Positions 1 to 5,993 of a stretch of 8,677 bases of DNA are shown piece by piece (positions within the stretch are counted from its first letter, which is position 1; the number at the start of each line of letters is the position of its first letter). Below the pieces are notes generated by a model, which was not told the DNA's origin, made no database searches, and saw nothing but the letters and a program-made list of their open reading frames with translations. This stretch comes from an archaeon. Lineage in GTDB: Archaea; Thermoproteota; Nitrososphaeria; Nitrososphaerales; CADDZS01. Location of the stretch: NCBI GenBank assembly GCA_021806865.1, contig JAKAPU010000116.1, positions 1 to 8,677 on the forward strand. The letters run 5' to 3'. The translations under genes were made by a program, and so were the position numbers.

Positions 1-2
1 TT

Positions 3-584
3 TCGCCGACTCATCCTTTTTCAAAGAAGCTAAATATTCCAGAAACGTCTCTGTTGGGAAGAATATTCTTGTTTGAGGTAGATCCTTCCTTCAACTACGA
101 ACAAGGTGTCAAAGAATTTGCGATTGAAATGATGTCCGCAAATGCGGCCGTGTTTGCTTTCACCTGGAAGGGAAGCCCGATATACAACACACTTTCCAAC
201 ATGGGAATCAGATTCTACATCCTCTCCACAACGGTCTCTTATCCCAGACCCACCGAATCAAACTTTGAGATACTTGTGCCGCAAAATGATCACGCGATTT
301 TGCTTGACCTAATGCAAAAGACAATTGAGTCAAACGCTGGTGGCCATATCGCAATAATTTATGACAACATATCAGATCTTATCCTTTCGACGAATATCGA
401 AAGCAGTTACAAATTTATCAAGCAGGCAAACGAGATAATGGCTAGTGCAAAGTTATCAGCTCTGTTTTTGTTCACATACGGCGCGCACGACGAAAAAGCC
501 CAGAACCTGATCAGAAGCTTGTTTTCAAATCATCTCAGCCAATCGCCAATTGGTCTGAAGCTGACAAGAGGCCGCGAATTGTAG
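3..584 (+). CDS. C-terminal part of a protein with a degenerate KaiC/RecA-like domain (5' end outside window)
   Basis: The frame is open from base 3, without a stop, to the TAG at 582-584. The TTG at 54 is therefore probably an internal codon and the gene begins upstream of the window. The visible part starts with a strand (GRIFLFEVDPSF) where a KaiC-like ATPase would carry its P-loop, but the glycines and the Lys-Thr are absent. It continues with an alternating helix/strand pattern and a Walker-B-like strand (IAIIYDNISDLIL), followed by a Y-K-F-I-K helix and the segment ALFLFTYGAHDEK. This order matches the RecA/KaiC fold without ATP-binding residues. From general knowledge, such degenerate domains occur in archaeal signalling proteins, sometimes at the end of sensor kinases; a kinase upstream is only inference. 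The gene converges with the regulator at 597-1679. I am confident it is coding and moderately confident of the fold. Confidence 0.72.
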   Translation, partial: SPTHPFSKKLNIPETSLLGRIFLFEVDPSFNYEQGVKEFAIEMMSANAAVFAFTWKGSPIYNTLSNMGIRFYILSTTVSYPRPTESNFEILVPQNDHAILLDLMQKTIESNAGGHIAIIYDNISDLILSTNIESSYKFIKQANEIMASAKLSALFLFTYGAHDEKAQNLIRSLFSNHLSQSPIGLKLTRGREL

Positions 585-590
585 CGGTCT
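569..590. other. Hairpin over the stop codon in a 12-base convergent gap
   Basis: AGGCCGC (569-575) pairs with GCGGTCT (584-590), seven pairs including one G-U in the plus-strand RNA, around an eight-base loop holding the end of the plus-strand gene and its TAG. An outer CTGAC/GTCAG pair (561-565 and 603-607) could extend it. Neither strand shows a strong T-run after it, so a terminator role is weakly supported. The 12-base gap means both transcripts almost certainly overlap at their 3' ends. Confidence 0.3.
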
Positions 591-596
591 GAAGAA

Positions 597-1679
597 TTAG
601 GCGTCAGAACTGTTACTGATTTTCTGCTGGTAAGTCTGAAGGAGCCTCCATCCTCTTTCGCTGTCATACAGCTCGTCAGGGAAGTATTGGAATTGGGTTC
701 TTGCAGAGTCGAGGATAATCGTTTGATGATCATTCGATGAACCAGGTACGCTCCTCTCGAGATAGTTTACCGTTTCGTGGAAATACTCCATAGGTATGTC
801 GAAGAATGCGAAATATCCCCTGTCTTCAAGGGAAGCCTCCATAACAGTGAAGGGCATTTTGTTGCATAGTCTGCGAGCTTGCGATGTTTGTTCGCCAGGC
901 ATTCCACTGAATAGTACTGCAACCTGCATTGTTTGAGGCGCACCACCTTGCACCTGCGACTTGCTCCAGCGCACATTGTTGCAGAGGATCATACCGCCCT
1001 TTACGACGTGCTCCGTGTAGTGAAAGCGGACGGTTCTCGGATTTGCGTTTATTATTCTGGCTATTTTCGCGGGGCTAATTGTCGGCTCCTCTTGCATAAG
1101 GCGAAGTATCTTTGTGTCGATGTAATCGATCTTAGCATCGGTGTCGACTACCTTTGATGTTACGCCGATTTCATTTTGTACAGAGTCCACACGCTTCCAG
1201 TCCACTTTCCAGATTCCAGTCTCCATGTCGTAAAACTCCGTCCGAAGCGGCGGAAACCTCACCCAAGATGCGGGCTTGAACTCGAATTCTTCTATAAGAT
1301 GAAGGTTCTTTAGATCCATCATGCTGTCTGCGTACTTTTTCTTGAACCTGTTCGGCACCGCATACATACAGAGATACCTGTCCTGCGTAATTGCCTTGCT
1401 TACGAAAGTCAGGTAGCTCGCATGATCGAGCCATGTCCTGCCCGCGGTTGCGTTGGGCTTGACCCAAAGCAGTCCCGTCTGGAATCCAAGCTTTGAATAA
1501 TCGATGCTGATCGTGATTTCCAGGCCAAGCTTTGCAAGTTGCTTGTTGATCTTGTATCTGACTGTCTCGGGGTTCAGGCCAGTGAGCCTCGCAATCAGGG
1601 AGTAGTTTGATACTCCGACCTGCCGGATTGTCTCAATCAGCAGGTACTCTGAATTAGGCTGCATTAATTTAACCGCCAC
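597..1679 (-). CDS. Lrp/AsnC-like transcriptional regulator with two HTH modules
   Basis: A predicted DNA-binding protein of about 360 residues, roughly double a standard Lrp/AsnC protein. Residues ~11-55 form a winged-helix/HTH of Lrp/AsnC type (LIARLTGLNPETVRYKI), followed by an alpha/beta region. From ~184 a second HTH begins (IDTKILRLM, then IARIINANPRTVRFHY), followed by another alpha/beta region. The recognition helices share the pattern N-P-x-T-V-R-(Y/F), indicating internal duplication. The frame can start at GTG (1679), giving 360 residues, or at ATG (1664), giving 355. A TATA-like box at 1715-1720 would place transcription near 1690, leaving about 10 bases of leader for the GTG and about 25 for the ATG; I slightly favour the ATG. 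It probably acts in the cytoplasm on unknown targets. No ligand can be read from the sequence. Co-directional with the secreted-protein gene upstream but separated by a terminator-like hairpin. Confidence 0.85.
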   Translation of the reverse strand: MAVKLMQPNSEYLLIETIRQVGVSNYSLIARLTGLNPETVRYKINKQLAKLGLEITISIDYSKLGFQTGLLWVKPNATAGRTWLDHASYLTFVSKAITQDRYLCMYAVPNRFKKKYADSMMDLKNLHLIEEFEFKPASWVRFPPLRTEFYDMETGIWKVDWKRVDSVQNEIGVTSKVVDTDAKIDYIDTKILRLMQEEPTISPAKIARIINANPRTVRFHYTEHVVKGGMILCNNVRWSKSQVQGGAPQTMQVAVLFSGMPGEQTSQARRLCNKMPFTVMEASLEDRGYFAFFDIPMEYFHETVNYLERSVPGSSNDHQTIILDSARTQFQYFPDELYDSERGWRLLQTYQQKISNSSDA

Positions 1680-1714
1680 TCGCGATGGGTGCTGAACTGC
1701 ATTCGTGAGCGTGG

Positions 1715-1720
1715 TATAAA
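1715..1720 (-). promoter_or_regulatory. TATA-like box for the double-HTH regulator
   Basis: On the minus strand this reads TTTATA, preceded by CTCC. It lies 36-41 bases upstream of the GTG and 51-56 bases upstream of the ATG candidate start. With the usual archaeal spacing, transcription would begin near 1690. Supported by sequence and position only. Confidence 0.45.
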
Positions 1721-1763
1721 GGAGAAATGAATTCTAAATCTGGATCGAAACTAAAACCGGCTA

Positions 1764-1798
1764 GAATAAAAAGATAGGAAGGAGGCTTTCGAAGCCTC
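1764..1798 (-). terminator. Hairpin plus T-rich tract after the secreted-protein gene
   Basis: On the minus strand, four bases beyond the stop at 1803, GAGGCTT and AAGCCTC form a perfect seven-base-pair stem around a three-base loop (1782-1798). A short spacer is followed by a T-rich stretch read as TCTTTTTATTC (1764-1774). T-rich tracts are the main archaeal termination signal. The element separates the secreted-protein gene from the regulator downstream. Confidence 0.6.
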
Positions 1799-1802
1799 GC
1801 TA

Positions 1803-2939
1803 TTAGTCTCCTTCATTGTAGTGAGTAGTCACACTTCCTGTGGCAGTTCCCTGGAAGCCGAATGCGGGTACTGTCCATTGTGTAGAATAGGACCCCATCA
1901 CGCTGCTGCCCTGTCCGTGGAGGTTGAAGTTTCCAGTCGACATGAAACCTGTCTCTGTGCAAACTCCGGATCCTGCTGGGAATCCAAGAGTAGTAGAGCA
2001 GTCGTAACTTCCCGCTGTCGGAATAGTCGAAGTACCCCTGTATTCACCCGTAGCGTCTAACGCGTTAACTGGGTATCCGGTGGCGTTGACGACATTCGAG
2101 AAAGTCATCATTCCAAAGTCTTGCGCTACGCCGGTTACTAGATTTTCATGCTCGTGCGAAACTTCAGTGAATGTGCCTGCTACCTGTGACGATCCATATA
2201 CTCCCCCGAGTTCTCCAGCAATGACTACGTTGTTCCAGTCGATCGTGGCTTGATTGTATGGAGTAATCACCAGTAGAGTTGCGAAGTTGTCTGCTGATCC
2301 AAAGACTATTGGCATGCCGAATGGGTTGAGATAAGCCGATTCGAATAGCATTGGGACTGTCATGGTTTGAGTTGGTGCTGATTGCTCATCAGGAGCATTG
2401 TGCGATGATGGAGTTGTTACTGCAACCTGGACTGTTGCTATGCCTACGAAGAATGCCGGAACTTCGCTGGTGTCACCAGTTGGGCATGATCCATCAGTAT
2501 TCGGAGTATCATAGTTAGGCAGACATACTGCCGCGACAGTGCTTACTATCCTGGCCTTGCCTGAGACATATAGTGTACCACTGCCGTCTGCTAGGGCTGC
2601 CGTCAGTCGGAAGTTTGCATTGCCGCTTGCTGATGTGCCGTCGATTGTCGCTTCGAGGCGATACTGGAGAAGCACTGGTTGTGTCGGATCTACTGTGAAT
2701 CCTGCCACTGTAGCAGAGACAACTTTTCCTGTCTGTTGAATGCTGTAGCGCTGAATTCCTGCATTGATCACAGCACCGCCAATCTGCAACGATAGTGCCT
2801 GTGACGCAGATGGTCCGTCGGAACCTCTATCCGAGTGTGCTGTGCCTGGTGTTGCTGCATATGTTGCTACGAGTCCTCCGCTCGATAGAAGCAGAAAGAC
2901 TGCCAGCAATGTGACTGCTACCGTAATTGTTGTCTTCAT
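1803..2939 (-). CDS. Secreted protein of unknown function with two C-X12-C pairs
   Basis: A 378-residue protein I cannot assign to a family. Residues 1-28 look like a Sec signal peptide: a Lys at position 2, a hydrophobic stretch at ~5-24 and cleavage most likely after TYA (28). There is no lipobox Cys and no C-terminal anchor, so release or loose attachment outside the cell is expected. The mature part is rich in Gly, Ser, Thr, Ala and Val with short alternating segments, suggesting mostly beta structure. Its only cysteines are two pairs, C139/C152 and C314/C327, each with exactly 12 residues between, good candidates for disulfide-closed loops. A His-Glu cluster (SHEHE, 261-265) might bind metal. 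At least one N-x-T site (NATG) could be glycosylated. The ATG is supported by a TATA-like box about 33-40 bases upstream. Confidence 0.8.
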   Translation of the reverse strand: MKTTITVAVTLLAVFLLLSSGGLVATYAATPGTAHSDRGSDGPSASQALSLQIGGAVINAGIQRYSIQQTGKVVSATVAGFTVDPTQPVLLQYRLEATIDGTSASGNANFRLTAALADGSGTLYVSGKARIVSTVAAVCLPNYDTPNTDGSCPTGDTSEVPAFFVGIATVQVAVTTPSSHNAPDEQSAPTQTMTVPMLFESAYLNPFGMPIVFGSADNFATLLVITPYNQATIDWNNVVIAGELGGVYGSSQVAGTFTEVSHEHENLVTGVAQDFGMMTFSNVVNATGYPVNALDATGEYRGTSTIPTAGSYDCSTTLGFPAGSGVCTETGFMSTGNFNLHGQGSSVMGSYSTQWTVPAFGFQGTATGSVTTHYNEGD

Positions 2940-2971
2940 TTTTGAGTTCGTTTCCTGGTGAAGGGAATGAT

Positions 2972-2979
2972 AGTGCGTT
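2972..2979 (-). promoter_or_regulatory. TATA-like box for the secreted-protein gene
   Basis: On the minus strand this reads TTATTTAT. It lies 33-40 bases upstream of the ATG at 2939. Archaeal spacing would place transcription near 2947, giving a leader of only about eight bases, consistent with a short or nearly leaderless transcript. An AGGAAA on the same strand about 15 bases before the ATG is too far away to be a good ribosome-binding site. Confidence 0.55.
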
Positions 2980-3047
2980 CCATAAATAAGTGATCTAGCC
3001 GTTTTGCATAATTTCTAGGAAGTAACATGTGGATTAGCCTCAAGCGC

Positions 3048-3064
3048 GTATCGCAAACCGATAC
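3048..3064. repeat. Short inverted repeat in the KaiC/secreted-protein gap
   Basis: GTATCG (3048-3053) and CGATAC (3059-3064) are perfect inverted copies around a five-base spacer. It lies about 70 bases upstream of the secreted gene's TATA-like box on the minus strand. It could be a regulator site or a weak RNA hairpin; a six-base arm can also arise by chance. Confidence 0.3.
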
Positions 3065-3136
3065 ATTGGCAGATCGGAATCAATCACTCTTGCAGCTGCC
3101 GCATCATAATCACGATAAGGCAGAAGTAACGTGGCG

Positions 3137-3157
3137 TGATGCTTCGTTAGAGCATCA
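3137..3157 (-). terminator. Hairpin after the KaiC-like gene
   Basis: TGATGCT (3137-3143) and AGCATCA (3151-3157) form a perfect seven-pair stem with a seven-base loop, starting seven bases beyond the stop of the KaiC-like gene. On the minus strand no clear T-run follows, so it may protect or process the 3' end rather than terminate transcription. The 225-base gap 2940-3164 otherwise holds only the repeat at 3048-3064 and the secreted gene's promoter; I see no gene in it. Confidence 0.35.
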
Positions 3158-3164
3158 TGAAATC

Positions 3165-3863
3165 CTACCACGCGAGTATTTCAACACCTCGTGGAGTGAA
3201 CGCTACTCTGTGATACTTTTTGCTGTGGTCGACTCCTCTCAGCTTTCTGACCATGAACCTCGTCCTGAGCTCCATGCTATCAGACAGGAAGGGTTCGAGA
3301 ACAAAGACACCGTCTGCGACAAATTCTTCAACACTGTTGCTCAGCAGATCCATGTTTTGCGATTTGCTGACAGTCATCATAGTTGTGACTCCTTCTCTCT
3401 TTAGGGTCTTGTAAATTAGATGAGTGAGAAATCTGTAGTCGAACTTGTCCTTCGCACCAGTCAGAAACGCGGTCAAAGAATCGATGATCAGTCTCTTGCC
3501 GTGGATTTTGTCCAGAGCTGCGAGTATCAGATCAATATTTGCCCCCAATCCGTCGCTTTCGAGTATTTCCAGGTCCAGAAGTTTGAGCTTGTTCTCCTTT
3601 TCATGCATCATCAAGTTCATGCCAAACTTGGACATGTTTCGCCTCAAGCTTTCTGAATCCTCTTCGAATGTGACGAAGACTGCTGGTTCATCAAGCATCT
3701 TGATCGTGTTGCAGACATACTGCGCTGCAAATGTTGTCTTTCCACAACCGACGCCTCCAGCCAGAATTATGAAGTCCCCTCTTTGAAGTCCACCCTGAAT
3801 CAGAGGATCTAGTCCAGGGATGAAAGTTGGAATCCTCTCTGCTGATTTTGATGACTGCGCCAT
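3165..3863 (-). CDS. Single-domain KaiC-like RecA-family ATPase
   Basis: A 232-residue protein with the KaiC/RecA core and little else. It opens with the usual KaiC lead-in (IPTFIPGLDPLIQGGLQRGD), then Walker A GGVGCGKTT (about residues 37-44, Lys ~42). The catalytic-type Glu pair in VTFEED follows at ~67-68 and Walker B RLIIDSL at ~124-130 (Asp ~128). The C-terminal strands match the family (FMVRKLRG). All ATP-binding elements look intact. The frame stays open to 4046, but the extra 61 residues lack family character, so I place the start at the ATG at 3863, just before the KaiC lead-in. Archaeal single-domain KaiC proteins are thought to serve in signalling rather than a circadian clock; the partner is unknown. 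No strong promoter or ribosome-binding site was seen. It is divergent from the ABC operon. Confidence 0.85.
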   Translation of the reverse strand: MAQSSKSAERIPTFIPGLDPLIQGGLQRGDFIILAGGVGCGKTTFAAQYVCNTIKMLDEPAVFVTFEEDSESLRRNMSKFGMNLMMHEKENKLKLLDLEILESDGLGANIDLILAALDKIHGKRLIIDSLTAFLTGAKDKFDYRFLTHLIYKTLKREGVTTMMTVSKSQNMDLLSNSVEEFVADGVFVLEPFLSDSMELRTRFMVRKLRGVDHSKKYHRVAFTPRGVEILAW

Positions 3864-4175
3864 TGGGTCATTGACCGTCCTGAATATCTCATTTTGTGGA
3901 ATCAAAGTGTCCTTGATCGGCGAATTTTGCAGATTTAACGGTACATGCCGAACGGACAGCAAGACAAAGGCGCTATTCTGGAAAATGGCAAATTCGAGCT
4001 TTGCGCAGGATTTTATCGGTGTTTCCCGCCTTTGGGCCTCTAGCATGGCATTGTGGGTTGCTCATGTCACGTGTTTCGTGCTCTGGACGTTTCTGCCTGA
4101 CTGAAATTCCTTTTAACGCGTGGAGTCTGGAAAGACAACGTTATTCGAATTCTCGCGAAGGTAATCTTCCCAAAG
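3864..4175. other. Divergent intergenic region between the KaiC-like gene and the ABC operon
   Basis: This 312-base stretch separates two divergent starts. The minus strand stays open as an N-terminal extension of the KaiC-like frame up to 4046, and two short plus-strand frames cross it, but none has a ribosome-binding site or recognisable protein features. The A/T-rich run GTTAAATC on the minus strand (complement of 3933-3940) could be a distant TATA box for the KaiC-like gene. TTTTAA at 4111-4116 is the best candidate for the ABC operon. I found no RNA gene or long repeat. Confidence 0.5.
4111..4116 (+). promoter_or_regulatory. Possible TATA box for the ABC exporter operon
   Basis: TTTTAA preceded by ATTCC lies about 60 bases upstream of the ATG at 4176. 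Archaeal spacing gives a start of transcription near 4140 and a leader of about 36 bases. The leader holds GAAGGT (about 4157-4162), a weak and rather distant Shine-Dalgarno-like sequence. Low confidence because the box is short and degenerate. Confidence 0.3.
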
Positions 4176-5993
4176 ATGCAGTTTGACAGATACACTAAAC
4201 TCGCGTCATACGCAAAGAAGTACAAAGCGCTAGTGTCTGTCATGGTCGTGAGCGTCGTAGTGCTCACGATTCTACGAGTCTACGTTCCCATCCTGCTCGG
4301 TGACGCCGTCACAGAAATCGTAGCCAGGAATTCTGCGCTAACGATCTTGACCATATCTCTCGAGATAATTGGAATATCTGCTCTCTCATCTGTATTTCAG
4401 TTCGCTCTTGGATATGGTGGCCAGGTTCTTGGGCAAAAGATTGTGTACGATATCAGAAACGAGATTTTCGTTTCAATACAAAATCAGTCATTCAGTTTCC
4501 ACGACAAGAATGAAACCGGACAGCTCATGGCAAGAGCAACTGGAGACGTCGAAGCTGTAAGGCGCCTTCTAGCGTTTGGTTCATCTCAGATACTTGGGAA
4601 CATCTTCATCATGGGAGGAGTGCTAGTCTCGATCTTCATCTTAAACATCGAGGCTGGTTTGGTCGTAGCTCTCGTATTTCCGATTGTGTTTTATGTGGCG
4701 TGGCGCTACAGCCAGAGTCAGGCTCCGCACTGGAGACTCGCAAGGCGGCACTACGGCGACATCAATTCAGCTTTACAGCAAAACATCTCTGGTCTCAAGA
4801 TAGTAAGAGCATTCTCCGCTGAACAAGTGGAAGTCAACAAATTCGAGAAGAGCAACGTCGAGTACAGGGACGACCTGATCAACGCCGCAAGCATCAGGGC
4901 GTTCTACACGCCACTTTTGACACTCATAGTCACGATCGCGGTTGGTGTGGTGTACCTCGTGCTTGGAAACCAAGTGTTAGGCGGAGCGGAGCAGATAGGC
5001 ACTCTCTTTGCCGCGGCAACCCTGATAGCACTACTCGCCGGGCCGGTGAGATTCCTCGGTCAACTGATACTCTTCATTCAAAACGGGATGGTGGGGTTCG
5101 ACCGCATCGCCGAGATTTTGGAGTCAAACGTGGAAATCAAGGATGCGCCTGATGCGAAGACGCTCGAACCAAGCAAGGTTGTAGGAAATATTCGCTTTGA
5201 AGGAGTGAAGTTTGGATATCGTAAGGACAGGTTGATACTGAAGGGAATCGATCTGGAGATCAAGCCTGGCGAAAGAATTGCGTTACTTGGATCTACAGGA
5301 TCTGGCAAGACAACACTCGCAAATCTGGTTCCCAGATTCTACGATTCTACAGAGGGCGCAGTCCTCATAGACGGCTTGAATGTGAAAGAAGTAGCCCTGA
5401 AATCTCTTCGCTCGAACATTGGAATCGTAAGCCAAGACATCTTTCTTTTCTCTGCCACGATCGAAGACAACATCGCTTACGGCAAATCGGACGCTACTAT
5501 AGAAGAGGTCACGGCCGCAGCAAGAGTTGCATGCGCCGATGAATTCATAGAGAGATTCCAGGAGAGGTACGACACGCTAGTCGGCGAAAGAGGAGTAACA
5601 CTGTCTGGTGGACAGAAACAAAGGATAGCAATCGCAAGGACAATTATCACCAATCCGAAGATCCTCATACTCGACGACTCACTCTCAAGCGTGGATGTCG
5701 AAACTGAGTACGCTATTCAGGAAGGACTGAGAGCCGTCGTAGCAAACAGAACCACCATCATAATCACTCAGCGTCTTTCTACATTGAGCCTAGCAGACAG
5801 AATAGTCGTGTTTGACAAGGGCAGAATAGTAGAGCAGGGAAGGCACGAAGAGCTACTTGCTCTAAACGGATTTTACACTAGACTGTACAACGCGCAGTTT
5901 GCGCCTCAAAGCGTGGACATACCCCAGGTACTGCTCAACGCGACAATAACCGACGAAGAAGAACGTTCACCACAGACAAGAGGTAGAAAGTAA
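4176..5993 (+). CDS. ABC exporter subunit with degenerate Walker B and switch residues (heterodimer half 1)
   Basis: A 605-residue type I ABC exporter half-transporter: six membrane helices (roughly residues 18-40, 52-80, 136-155, 158-176, 240-265, 270-295), then a nucleotide-binding domain. Visible motifs are Walker A GSTGSGKTT (372-380, Lys378), Q-loop Gln420, the TLVGERG X-loop, signature LSGGQ (476-480) and Walker B ILILDD (496-501). The residue after Walker B Asp500 is Asp501 instead of the catalytic Glu, and the switch position is Gln532 (ITQRLS) instead of His. Family knowledge says these changes mark the subunit that contributes the degenerate ATP site in heterodimers such as TM287/288, BmrCD or TmrAB. 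Its intact signature serves the partner's active site. The stop is directly followed by the partner's start. Substrate cannot be told; multidrug, lipid or peptide export are all possible. The ATG at 4176 begins just before the first helix. Confidence 0.93.
   Translation: MQFDRYTKLASYAKKYKALVSVMVVSVVVLTILRVYVPILLGDAVTEIVARNSALTILTISLEIIGISALSSVFQFALGYGGQVLGQKIVYDIRNEIFVSIQNQSFSFHDKNETGQLMARATGDVEAVRRLLAFGSSQILGNIFIMGGVLVSIFILNIEAGLVVALVFPIVFYVAWRYSQSQAPHWRLARRHYGDINSALQQNISGLKIVRAFSAEQVEVNKFEKSNVEYRDDLINAASIRAFYTPLLTLIVTIAVGVVYLVLGNQVLGGAEQIGTLFAAATLIALLAGPVRFLGQLILFIQNGMVGFDRIAEILESNVEIKDAPDAKTLEPSKVVGNIRFEGVKFGYRKDRLILKGIDLEIKPGERIALLGSTGSGKTTLANLVPRFYDSTEGAVLIDGLNVKEVALKSLRSNIGIVSQDIFLFSATIEDNIAYGKSDATIEEVTAAARVACADEFIERFQERYDTLVGERGVTLSGGQKQRIAIARTIITNPKILILDDSLSSVDVETEYAIQEGLRAVVANRTTIIITQRLSTLSLADRIVVFDKGRIVEQGRHEELLALNGFYTRLYNAQFAPQSVDIPQVLLNATITDEEERSPQTRGRK

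Noticed and set aside
553..641. Three copies of GTCTGAAG (553-560, 587-594, 634-641)
   Set aside because: Two copies are inside coding regions of opposing genes, spacing is uneven (34 and 47 bases), and the unit is only eight bases; likely chance.
3027..3404. A plus-strand open frame of 125 codons downstream of and antisense to the KaiC-like gene
   Set aside because: Most of it is the reverse complement of the conserved KaiC C-terminal coding sequence; it has no ribosome-binding site and reads as low-structure protein.
3820..4186. Two overlapping plus-strand frames in the divergent intergenic region
   Set aside because: No recognisable protein pattern or ribosome-binding site; one runs into the start of the ABC gene in another frame. 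Chance frames are more likely.
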